Part shown: positions 22,901-29,257 of the stretch, one piece after another
Layout: every line of letters starts with the position of its first letter
Numbering within the stretch: position 1 is the first letter of the stretch
Source: Terebella lapidaria
Taxonomy: Eukaryota; Annelida; Polychaeta; Terebellida; Terebellidae
Direction: 5' to 3'
Length of the DNA stretch: 64,000 nt
Assembly (NCBI GenBank): GCA_949152475.1
Contig: OX424569.1
Span: 23,109,950-23,173,949, forward strand
The notes under the pieces: model-generated
The model's database searches: none
What the model saw: the letters and a program-made list of their open reading frames with translations, nothing else
Told to the model about the DNA's origin: nothing
Program-made: the position numbers and the translations under genes

Positions 22901-25900
22901 GTATGTGGAACTGGTTAATGAGCAAATGATCAATCGAAGTCTGAACCGTGTAAAAATATTGCCATTGTTTGTGTTTGTGTAGGTATTGTGATTTTATGTA
23001 CATCTACATCTACTTGTGTTTATGTATATCCAGAACAATGCCGCAACCAAAATACAGTCAAATTATCGAGGTTATAAAACAAGGAAAAACCTGGCAAATG
23101 AAAAGGTACACATCCTGATGATCCTGTCTTAGTGTCTTGGGGTTTGAATTAATATCTAACATTGCATTATACTTTAATATAACTTGTGACATGGGTAGTT
23201 TGTTACTAACATTGTGCAGTTTCTCAAATTATGTAATATCAAATGTAATCAAGGATCCTCTATAATAGGATATCCAACTCTGCCTAAAAAGGCGTGATTA
23301 CGTAATATTACGTAATTCTGATTTGAGCGTGTTGAAACGGTGCCGGGCACTAAAAATCAGAATGGGCACATCGATTTGTAATGGACATGAGCAGAGTTGT
23401 GAATCATATATTGAAATAAATGATAGGTGATTGCATTGAGTGGGGGTACGGCCTAAATTTCTTCAACAATATTCAGCATTCGCGTTACCGATGGTGTGGT
23501 ATTGGGGTATTGATGCTTCTCAATCCTAAATTTTTGAAAAGATGGAATGGTAACTTTTTAGGTTACCGGACCTTCGGTCCGATAACCTATTGCCGTGGCG
23601 TTGCGTCCGTCGTCCGTCGTCGTCGTCCGTCTACATTTTTATCTTTAAAGTTTACGATTGAATCTTTCTGAAATTTTGCACAAAAATGCCTAAAAATATT
23701 TCGAGAGGGAGGTATTTTTTAGTTTTTTCATTTTCGCAATTATTTCAAAATGGCGGCCGTTTTCGTCGAAAAATGGCCAATTTTGGACTTTGATTTCGTT
23801 GCCCTTGAATCGCTCGAAGTGGGCCATTTTGGGCCCAAACTCGTCGTCCGTCTACATTTTTATCTTCAAAGTTTACGATTGAATCTTTCTGAAATTTTGC
23901 ACAAAAATGCCTAAAAATATTTCGAGAGGGAGGTATTTTTTAGTTTTTTCATTTTCGCAATTATTTCAAAATGGCGGCCGTTTTCGTCGAAAAATGGCCA
24001 ATTTTGGACTTTGGCTGTCGTTTTCTCAAAATCTGTTCAGTAACTTTTTTTCTTATTCATGCATAACACTCCTCATATGTACCTCTGTGACATGTATAAA
24101 TTTCGTTGCCCTTGAATCGCTCGAAGTGGGCCATTTTGGGCCCAAACTCGGCCCAAATGGGACTTTCCCATGTTAAATTCTCCTATGCTTTATAATGGGA
24201 CACATTAAGCCTAATATCTCACTTAATATTGAGATTAGAGACTAGGAATCAATTGTGGACATATAGGAAATGATATATGCTGAATTTTCTCGTGACCTCG
24301 AATTTGACCTTGACCTCATTTCCAAGGTCACAGGACAAAATTGCTAATATCTCGCTTATTATCGACTTTACAGCTTAGGAATCAATTGTGAACATATAGG
24401 AAATGATATATGCTGAATATTCTTGTGACCTTGAATTTGACCTTTGACCTCATTTTCAAGGTCACAGGACAAAATGGCCAATATCTTGCTTATTAGTGAC
24501 TTTACGCCTTATGAATCAATTGTGAACATATAGGAAATGATATATGCTGAATATTCTAGTGACCTTGAATTTGACTTTTGACCTCATTTTCAAGGTCAAC
24601 AGGACAAAATGGCTAATATTTTGCTTATTATCAACTTTACAGCTTAGGAATCAATTGTGAACATATAGGAAATGATATATTCTGAATATTCTCATGACCT
24701 TGAATTTGACCTTTGACCTAAATTTCAAGGCCAGTCATTTTATTTTCAAGGTCAGAATACAAAATGGTTTATATCTCTCTTATTATCAAATTCACAGCTT
24801 AGGGGTCCATAGTGAACATATAGGAAATGATGAATGCTGAATATTTTGGTGATCTAGAATTTGACCTTTGATCCAATTTTCAAGGTCAGAGAACAAAATG
24901 GCTAATATGTCGCTTATTATCATCTTTACAGCTTAGGAATCAATTGCGAATATAGAGGAATGATATATACTGAATCTTTTCATGAACTTGAACTTTGACC
25001 TCATTTTCTAGGTCACATCACCGATCACAGAATGGCTGATATCTCACTTATTATCGACTTTACAGCTCAGGAATTTATTGTGGACATACTAGAAGTGATA
25101 TATTTGTTGAAAAATTATTTTCAAGGTCACTGGACAAAAGGCTAATATCTAAAATGTATATTGTCCGGTAACCTTTCTTAGCCCTTGGGCTAATTTTTAT
25201 TTATTGACGTGGATGTGCTCAAAAACACGCATACAGACATGCACGTGCTTGGACCACATAAAAATATTTTCGCGAGCGGGAAGAGAGACAAACTGTGGAT
25301 GACAATGAGGCTCCACCCCACACGCGTGCCCTCCCAGATCACTGAGCTCAATCCCAGGGCCCGATTCTGTATGTTCTCACTATGAGTGAACTGATAAGCA
25401 GTATGAAAAACTCAATTTCGAGCACCTGTCACCGTTTTGACACGCTCAAATGAAATTTCGTCATTTTACGTAATCACGTTTTTTACGTCCACATTGAGCA
25501 GAGTTGGACATCCTATTATAGACGATCCTTGATGTAATCAATTACTTTAAACATGGATCGAACGATGGCAGGACATTGATTTGGTGGACTTTTTTTCCCC
25601 GAATGTTTCATGAACATTACAGTAACATTGCGAGACATGCTCATTCATTCATGAAGTATATACAAATAATCAGGATGATGTTTTTTCAGCTAATTCCAAG
25701 AATGTGCATGAAAACAGCTGCATTCAAAGACATATTTAAACAAAGCTTAGTTTTCATGGACGTTTTATCATGTGTCCGCTATGGGAACTTGAATAATGGC
25801 ACTTGGACCTAAAACTAAGTGTTTTATAGCATCTAGATCTATGGGAAATGTATTTTCTGGAGGGGAATCCATGTGGCAAAGTAGTTTATTGTTTCTGCAT

Positions 25901-28900
25901 CAGCCATCTGAGAAGATCCCAAGTTCGATAAAAATAATCAGATGTAATCCAACTTTGATGTGGAGAGTTTACCAATCGAGTATTTGAAAAAGTAGGATGC
26001 TTGTCAGCTAATTGCAGGTCAGGAAGTTTTCTAAAAAAAAAAAAAATAAGATACAGAACAAAATGCTTTTGGAACAGATATCTTTCATTCACCAAGTGAA
26101 AAAGAGATCGTACATGTATGACGTTTTTCTCTAGAATAAAAGATATAGCTCAGAAGAAAATGATATTCAGATCATTGACATATTTTCCAATCTCCATCCA
26201 TCAATGGTTGGTGGTCCCTGAGAGAGCCGACGCTGATGTGATTGAGCACATTGTAAGAACGTTGCTTACAGCAGGAACATACTGATGCTCCCGGCACACA
26301 CGTGCACATACAGAGGTTGATGTGTTGTGTGGAATGTTGATGACCACACCAGATAGTCTAACACTGATATTGAGCGGCAAATTTTACATTCTCAGTAAAA
26401 TCAAATACAGTGGTTCCTGTGTTGAAGACCACCTTCCCTGAGAGACCACCCTGGTTTGAGAGACCGTTCTTCTTAGTCCTAAAGTACCTTTTATCATGTA
26501 AATGAACCTGCAATGAGAGACCACCGGTCATCAACTGTATTTTGACACCAAATCTTTTTATTTAGATACTCTACATATCCATGTTTTATACCATTCTCTT
26601 TAGTACCTTATAGTGTATTTATAGCACCTGTCTTTGGCATGTTCATTATCTTTCCAAGGTATGATGTCAAATTCAAACTTTCTCCTCTTACCTTCTCCCC
26701 ACTTCTCATTGTTTATATCTAGCACCGTTATGTTTTCCCCCAACTCCCAGAGTCCAGAGAACATGGAAAAAACAGCAGCTGGAAAGACTGCTCCATCATC
26801 TCCCAGGGGTTCAGCTTGCCCTGATACTGACTACAGCTCAGGAACAGATTGTAGCGACTCTGAGAGCGATATCGCCCCTCTGCACTCTCCAGGAAAGCCT
26901 TCCCGATCTTTTGTATTCATCATGTCCCTCGATGACGATGACAAGGCAGAAAACCTAGTTCTGCCACAGACTTTGATGAGCCCCCCGTGTGCAAATTCCC
27001 TTGGCGTTCCTGAACGGTGCAACTCAATGGCCACACAGCTCGATGAGTCAGACTTTGGTGCCGACTCGGACAAGGATGCCCGGGATGACCTTGAAGATGA
27101 CCTGTGTGACCTTGAGGAGACCTTCACCTTAAATGGAGAAGTCCAGGTAGACTGAGGACCCCGTTCCATGTCGTCAACTTGTGGCATGTTGTTCCCCATC
27201 TACACCATAAAATAAGTGGATGTGTTCCTTGATGATGCTGCCTTTAACTAAATGCCCCTTCAATGTCCCAGAATCCTCTAGCCCTCCTATCTCCCCCAGT
27301 CCAGCACAACCGGAATTTACTGTGTCATGTTCATGTCAGTGTCTTACAAACTGGAAAACAAAAAGGGCTGTTGAATTTCAGATTCGCTTCGAGCTGTTGT
27401 ATGTTTTGTTGTGTTGCTGTGAACTTACAATGTGTTTCCCATATCTGAGTTGTCAAAGTGCTCTTATGCTGAATGATTGAGCTTGGGTGCTTACGGACAC
27501 AGCACATTGTGGTTGATTTGACAGTGCGCTAATGTATCAGAATTAATGTTCAATATGTGTATTTCACTACATTTACATTTGTATTTGATTAATTAGAGCT
27601 ATGTTAGCTTTAGCTATGGAGTGATATTGTGTATGCGCATGGTAGATTAAGTTTTTGAATGCTTATTATAGTAAAAATATTGCAGTAGAAAGTTCATCAG
27701 GAAATCCCGACCATTGAGTATTCATTGTATTTCAAACACATAGTTTAATACTTATTTGTTGGGGAAAATGTACCAAAGTTTTTACAGGTGGCAACAGCTG
27801 AATAAGGAAGATCTCAATAAATCAGTGATTGTTTTTTTTTTCTTCCTCATTGGTACAGGCAAACAACGATGACCCTGAGAATGCACGTAACACCCCTAAA
27901 TTAATGGAGAAAAAGGAGGCGAGCCAATCAGAGCCCAGAGATCAGACACCACCCCCTCGGACAGCCAGCCAATCAGAGCCCAGAGATCAGACTCCACCCC
28001 CTCGAACAGCCAGCCAATCAGAGCCCAGAGATCAGACTCCACCCCCTCAATCAGCCAGCCAATCAGAGCGCAGGAAATCCAGTCTCAGCAAACCAGCAGA
28101 AAGGAATGATGAAAATAAACAGGTGCCCTAAATTTACTTTTGTGTTTTACATTATGGAATGAAAATTAACATTTCTTTTTAAGCTTATGATATGTTGCTG
28201 CTTTCCTTTACATTTGCACAACCATCGTTTATTCCTGTGTTTTGATTTCACTTTCGATCTTTTCATTCAGTTATCAATAAATGTTTGATTCATCACAATT
28301 TCATGATGTAGGAAAAAATATGAATATTCAGTAATATTAAATACTTAGTATATGTATTATTATATTTTTTGTCATAATGGTAAATTGTTATAACTCCATT
28401 GTTGTCATACCTGCCCCAGTACTTGGATTACATCAATCAATATGACTATAGGTCTGCGAGTAGTTCCTGCAGCAGTTACCCTGACGATGTATGTAAACAA
28501 ATTGCATGTTGCGTCCTGAATGTTGTTTTCCTATTGGCATGTTCTTAGCTTAGTCACGGTTGTGATGTCTTCCTTCGATGTGTTTGGTTACATTTAACGC
28601 TGCAGCAAACAAAGTTATAAGACGTCAGTGGTGATAGTAAAGGAAACCCTGTAGTAAAGACAAGATCTAGTGGTTTATCCAAATTGAAATTCATTCGATT
28701 ATTTTTCAGACTTTTAAACAATCATCAATATGATATTCTCTTCAATGCGGGATTCTGGGTAATTTTAACCCAAAAATACAGGTCTGCAATACTTTTGCCC
28801 TTTTTTCACTAGAATCAAACTTTTTTTTAAATTTTGTTCATTTATCACTGCGGGTGTTTTTGATATTGAGAAAAATATGGGGATCACTGTGCTGGGCTTT

Positions 28901-29257
28901 GTGATGTGCCGCTCTGTACATTAACAAGAAATAGAGCCAAAACTGGGGATCAATATCGTACAATACAACAATGGAAAATTAAAGTAGCATTACATTTATT
29001 ATTTTTTAAAGTTATTAGTGTTTTCATGTGTTTTTTCAAAACAGTTTCTGCCTATATTTAATAAACATAATATATAAGATCATAAGCTGGTATATATATA
29101 AAACAACCTTGCTCATTACAAGTAAATAATAACTAAGTAATTACTGTATTCAAATCAATTCTTGTTGTACTTTTATTGACAGTGTTGAGAAACTGCATCA
29201 CAAATGATTAATTTCTTCATTTATATTTCATCCCAGGCACAGGATCAGGAGAGCTGA
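4717..29257 (+). CDS. DCDC2: Doublecortin domain-containing protein 2-like, 16-exon gene (whole span including introns)
   Basis: A microtubule-associated protein with two doublecortin (DCX) domains at about residues 14-96 and 138-218. In vertebrates DCDC2 binds tubulin and acts at cilia and centrioles and in neuronal migration. The exons join in a consistent phase (2,0,2,2,2,2,1,0 over exons 1-8), with GT donors and AG acceptors throughout. Residues after the second DCX domain also align with vertebrate DCDC2 as I remember it (for example SGNDT..STGSSDQS and DEGGVFKAQKRRGETKDAEE). The long form is exons 1-8 and 10-16, about 810 aa. The short form is exons 1-9, about 452 aa, near the vertebrate length of about 476. 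The long form adds two IQ motifs and repeat-rich, probably disordered segments that I do not recall from vertebrate DCDC2. Orthology is secure at family level; splice forms are inferred without transcripts. Confidence 0.92.
6263..6276 (+). promoter_or_regulatory. X-box-like RFX motif in intron 1
   Basis: GTTTCCATGGTAAC fits the nematode X-box consensus RYYNYYATRRNRAC at every position. RFX factors use such sites to drive ciliary genes, and DCDC2 is a ciliary protein. A 14-bp match alone is weak evidence. Confidence 0.4.
7648..8576. mobile_element. TIR element of about 0.93 kb, non-autonomous
   Basis: The ends are imperfect inverted repeats of roughly 50-60 bp. Both begin TGGCAG and share GGAACATGAAAATATGATGT about 20-30 bp inside. 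No transposase frame is present. The target duplication is unclear, so no superfamily is assigned. The middle carries repeated GCCATGGTTAC and TAGCAACC phrases. Confidence 0.7.
8003..8016 (+). promoter_or_regulatory. X-box-like motif inside the intron 1 TIR element
   Basis: GTTGCCATGGTTAC differs from the RFX consensus at one position. The same 14-mer occurs at 12836-12849. This copy lies within a transposable element, so it may have arrived with it. Confidence 0.25.
9235..9298 (+). CDS. DCDC2: DCDC2-like exon 2: linker after DCX1
   Basis: 64 bases encoding GYLSLDESFPRKAGILSPRNGA (residues 92-113), between acceptor CCTCGCCAG and donor GTAAGT. It was found by phase: it is the only reading that lets exon 1 (phase 2) reach exon 3 (phase 0) without a stop. 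The join FKKM-GYLSLDE parallels FKKLNYLDIGE of vertebrate DCDC2. Confidence 0.85.
9299..12718 (+). other. Intron 2 of the DCDC2-like gene
   Basis: About 3.4 kb. It contains a poly-T run followed directly by a poly-G run (about 9532-9574), a poly-G run near 11417 and a LINE 3' fragment at 12348-12590. The frame at 11843-12082 (79 codons) is open but lacks flanking splice logic and family resemblance, so it is not called. The rest is AT-rich and unrecognised. Confidence 0.7.
12348..12590 (-). mobile_element. 3' fragment of a CR1/Jockey-type LINE
   Basis: Read on the - strand, about 12590 to 12480 gives SAVRLWNKLPSTVAALPDLD followed by SFRSA. This is the C-terminal signature of the CR1/Jockey-superfamily reverse transcriptase ORF (R.WN.LP..V....SL..F). 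It then runs into a (GAA)n tail at about 12348-12366, as LINEs with microsatellite 3' tails do. The fragment is short, 5'-truncated and out of frame in part. Confidence 0.65.
12719..12795 (+). CDS. DCDC2: DCDC2-like exon 3: inter-domain segment
   Basis: 77 bases, phase 0 in and phase 2 out. Encodes IKPVEHSRIVVSGRIKR followed by IPTDVLTI (residues 114-138), matching the vertebrate segment EVKPVIHSRINVSARFRK that leads into the second DCX domain. Acceptor TTGACAG, donor GTAAGT. Confidence 0.93.
12836..12849 (+). promoter_or_regulatory. X-box-like motif in intron 3
   Basis: GTTGCCATGGTTAC, 41 bases after exon 3, is identical to the motif at 8003-8016 and one mismatch from the RFX consensus. Function is unproven. 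Confidence 0.25.
13126..13257 (+). CDS. DCDC2: DCDC2-like exon 4: first half of DCX2
   Basis: 132 bases covering residues 139-183 (both edge codons split). Contains VYANGKELEPAKRVTLTRST followed by LRSWDAVLALVTEKVNL, the ANG..L..A.R......TL..WD..L..VTEK pattern of the second DCX domain of DCDC2. Acceptor TTTCCAG, donor GTCTGT. Confidence 0.93.
13258..14335 (+). other. Intron 4
   Basis: About 1.1 kb and AT-rich, with a C-rich stretch near 13735-13790. No other feature is recognised. Confidence 0.7.
14336..14491 (+). CDS. DCDC2: DCDC2-like exon 5: second half of DCX2
   Basis: 156 bases covering residues 183-235. Contains LCSLDGQTITSPSALQNSNY followed by YVAVGADIGGFKKLDYG, closing the second DCX domain (YVAVG...FKK.Y), then the basic PKRQRR tail. 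Acceptor CGAGCAG, donor GTATGT. Confidence 0.93.
15473..15635. mobile_element. pogo/Tc1-like MITE, family M1
   Basis: The ends are CAGTGGTCCCTG and CAGGGACCACTG, flanked by TA on both sides as for Tc1/mariner elements. Subterminal GATAAGAC repeats occur on both arms. Related copies lie at 17177, 26408 and 40211. It is non-coding. Confidence 0.8.
15739..16025. mobile_element. MITE, family M2
   Basis: Inverted ends CCGTATTGGTCCTAATAGT and the complement with one mismatch, flanked by TA. Length is about 287 bp. An open frame runs through it, but it is only the MITE read through and no transposase is encoded. Confidence 0.75.
16793..16963 (+). CDS. DCDC2: DCDC2-like exon 6: basic, serine-rich linker
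   Basis: 171 bases, residues 235-292. Begins KLQPLVGPNRRSYGKPR and contains SGNDTLTSTGSSDQSNPPP, which parallels SLPPIVGSRKSKGSGND..STVGSSDNSSP in vertebrate DCDC2. Acceptor CACACAG, donor GTAAGG. Probably disordered. Confidence 0.9.
17177..17344. mobile_element. M1 MITE in intron 6
   Basis: Ends CAGTAGTCCCCCTCAG and CTGAGGGGGACCACTG between TA dinucleotides. It has the same internal layout as the copy at 15473, including ACATGTAAATGAACC in the middle. A poly-C run lies at about 17199-17212. Confidence 0.75.
17412..17509 (+). CDS. DCDC2: DCDC2-like exon 7
   Basis: 98 bases, residues 292-325. Encodes PKKKEENSVFHAKPVKHKRG followed by SDSKQREVDYDK, a lysine-rich linker matching LKRKGKKEDVNSE..KLKQNVKLKNSQE of vertebrate DCDC2 in position and composition. 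Acceptor CCTTACAG, donor GTACAG. Confidence 0.88.
17648..17772 (+). CDS. DCDC2: DCDC2-like exon 8: conserved DEG.FKA segment
   Basis: 125 bases, residues 325-366, ending in phase 0. Encodes DEGGVFKAQKRRGETKDAEE followed by IEDSKDTQVDLPIDQVEAEE, close to DEGIFKAGAERSETRGAAEV and DTQVEVPVDQ of vertebrate DCDC2. It is the last exon with clear vertebrate similarity and the branch point for two alternative 3' ends. Acceptor TTCCCAG, donor GTCAGG. Confidence 0.92.
17815..19705 (+). repeat. 32-bp-unit minisatellite, about 59 copies
   Basis: The main unit is 32 bp and contains AGTAGGTTGGAGGTCCGCTC then TATCAGGGTGTA. The 5' part (to about 18300) alternates with a second unit type containing AGGTCAAAGGTCAGCTGAGT; the 3' part is nearly homogeneous, with rare variants (TATATGGG, GGTTAGAGG). 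The last unit reverts to the AGGTCAAAGGTCA type. The pattern implies a diverse ancestral array in which one variant was amplified. Confidence 0.95.
19963..20114. mobile_element. Small MITE of about 150 bp
   Basis: Inverted ends TCAATTGACCTATCCCAAA and the complement, with a second inverted block (TTGTCCGAGT / ACTCGGACAA) and TACGTCA / TGACGTAA further in. Non-coding. Family not recognised. Confidence 0.75.
20757..21017 (+). CDS. DCDC2: DCDC2-like exon 9: alternative last exon (short isoform)
   Basis: 261 bases, phase 0 from exon 8, encoding 86 residues and TAG at 21015. Begins DEDIRPDSASIPSQQELTKF and ends GLDDLTGFDDVNTY. It was found by reading on from exon 8; the acceptor GTGAGTAG has a poor pyrimidine tract, which fits regulated use. 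AATAAA signals lie 466 and 602 bases after the stop. The resulting protein is about 452 aa. Its first residues (DEDI) resemble those of exon 10 (DEEI), so the two may be alternatives of common origin. The coding frame is long and biased enough that I consider it real, but there is no transcript evidence. Confidence 0.75.
   Translation, partial: DEDIRPDSASIPSQQELTKFPSDPDSSASRPRSRGNKDPQMQVLSENREFLKEVADPAALAVTPYDDNVQQTGLDDLTGFDDVNTY
21483..21488 (+). terminator. Polyadenylation signal AATAAA (short isoform)
   Basis: Canonical hexamer 466 bases after the exon 9 stop. A second one is at 21619-21624. Confidence 0.45.
21619..21624 (+). terminator. Second AATAAA candidate (short isoform)
   Basis: Canonical hexamer followed by a TG-rich stretch (TTTTTGTGTGTTTGTTTT), which resembles a downstream GU-rich element, so it may be the stronger of the two. 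Confidence 0.45.
22002..22436 (+). CDS. DCDC2: DCDC2-like exon 10: TPPPKS repeat exon (long isoform)
   Basis: 435 bases, phase 0-0, residues 367-511 of the long form. Begins DEEIFGDEDERPLTPKTSRP, then carries about nine 7-residue repeats of the type TPPPKSV with TSSPKSV and TPSPKSM variants, and ends HDKGADQ. The S/T-P-x-K pattern is what proline-directed kinases favour and is typical of disordered microtubule-binding tails; that role is inferred. The repeat is a 21-bp coding minisatellite. A long frame also exists on the other strand but is only its shadow. Confidence 0.85.
22662..22739 (+). CDS. DCDC2: DCDC2-like exon 11: IQ motif 1
   Basis: 78 bases, phase 0-0, encoding DEAATTIQANYRGYRTRKDI then NEKQKQ (residues 512-537). 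IQ.NYRGYRTR fits the calmodulin-binding IQ consensus (I/L/V)Qxxx(R/K)Gxxx(R/K). Acceptor GAAACAG, donor GTGGGT. Confidence 0.88.
23034..23105 (+). CDS. DCDC2: DCDC2-like exon 12: IQ motif 2
   Basis: 72 bases, phase 0-0, encoding NNAATKIQSNYRGYKTRKNL then ANEK (residues 538-561). It is a second IQ motif very like the first (AAT.IQ.NYRGY.TRK), which points to exon duplication. Acceptor ATATCCAG, donor GTACAC. Confidence 0.88.
23249..25532. mobile_element. TIR element interrupted by an R1 copy
   Basis: Ends TCAAGGATCCTCTATAATAG and its near-exact complement, with inverted identity of about 35 bp running to CCAACTCTGC. Flanked by TGTAA on both sides (23244-23248 and 25533-25537). Without the R1 insertion it is only about 640 bp: left part 23249-23559 and right part 25200-25532. 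Both sides carry further inverted matches (TACGTAAT, GTGTTGAAACGG/CCGTTTTGACAC). Non-coding; superfamily not assigned. Confidence 0.75.
23560..25199 (+). repeat. R1 dispersed repeat, complete copy
   Basis: Starts AGGTTACCGGACC TTC GGTCCGATAACC, a strong hairpin, then TATTGCCGTGGCGTTGCGTC and (CGTCCGT)n. Next come TTTCAAAATGGCGGCCGTTTT blocks, with a segment of about 225 bp present twice (near 23622 and 23849), and then about eight tandem units of about 120 bp rich in GACCTTGAATTTGACC (24205-25150). The end is TTGTCCGGTAACC followed by an AGCCCTTGGGCT palindrome. So the left hairpin arm is inverted near the right end and a second stem-loop closes the element, as in Helentron-type non-autonomous elements. 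That assignment is an inference. Confidence 0.75.
26408..26537. mobile_element. Diverged M1 MITE
   Basis: The left end is TA-CAGTGGTTCCTG and the right end CAACTG-TA; the middle carries ATCATGTAAATGAACCTG, shared with the copies at 15473 and 17177. It is more decayed than those. Confidence 0.55.
26751..27146 (+). CDS. DCDC2: DCDC2-like exon 13: acidic, serine-rich segment
   Basis: 396 bases, phase 0-0, residues 562-693. Begins SPENMEKTAAGKTAPSSPRG, contains TDCSDSESDIAPLHSP and an acidic end (DKDARDDLEDDLCDLEETF), with GEVQ at the donor CAG|GTAGAC. If the donor is not used, translation adds only VD before TGA at 27153, giving a third possible C-terminus. Acidic S/D-E clusters suggest casein-kinase-2-type phosphorylation; no domain is recognised. 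Confidence 0.8.
27147..27858 (+). other. Intron 13 or 3' UTR of an exon-13-terminated form
   Basis: About 0.7 kb and AT-rich. No AATAAA lies close enough to make termination here compelling. The short open frames have no resemblance to known proteins. Confidence 0.6.
27859..28122 (+). CDS. DCDC2: DCDC2-like exon 14: 15-residue repeat exon
   Basis: 264 bases, phase 0-0, residues 694-781. After ANNDDPENARNTPKLMEKKE come three near-perfect copies of ASQSEPRDQTPPPRT and a partial fourth (ASQSERRKSS). The 45-bp unit is strongly conserved at DNA level, so the expansion is recent. Low-complexity, probably disordered. Acceptor TTGGTACAG, donor GTGCCC (weak). Confidence 0.82.
28420..28488 (+). CDS. 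DCDC2: DCDC2-like exon 15: small cassette exon
   Basis: 69 bases, phase 0-0, encoding YLDYINQYDYRSASSSCSSY followed by PDD, between acceptor CTGCCCCAG and donor GTATGT. It is found only by splice logic: tyrosine- and serine-rich, in frame with both neighbours, and skippable without changing the frame. Less certain than the others. Confidence 0.6.
29237..29257 (+). CDS. DCDC2: DCDC2-like exon 16: last coding exon (long isoform)
   Basis: Acceptor TTTCATCCCAG is followed by codons for AQDQES and TGA at 29255, phase 0 from exon 14 or 15. It adds six residues to the long form. The 3' UTR follows directly. Confidence 0.7.
   Translation, partial: AQDQES

Larger units (their letters stand above)
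23106..26750 (+). other. Intron 12 with nested transposable elements
   Basis: About 3.6 kb. A TIR element at 23249-25532 contains an R1 repeat copy (23560-25199). An M1-type MITE lies at 26408-26537. The rest (25540-26400) is AT-rich without recognisable features. Confidence 0.75.
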
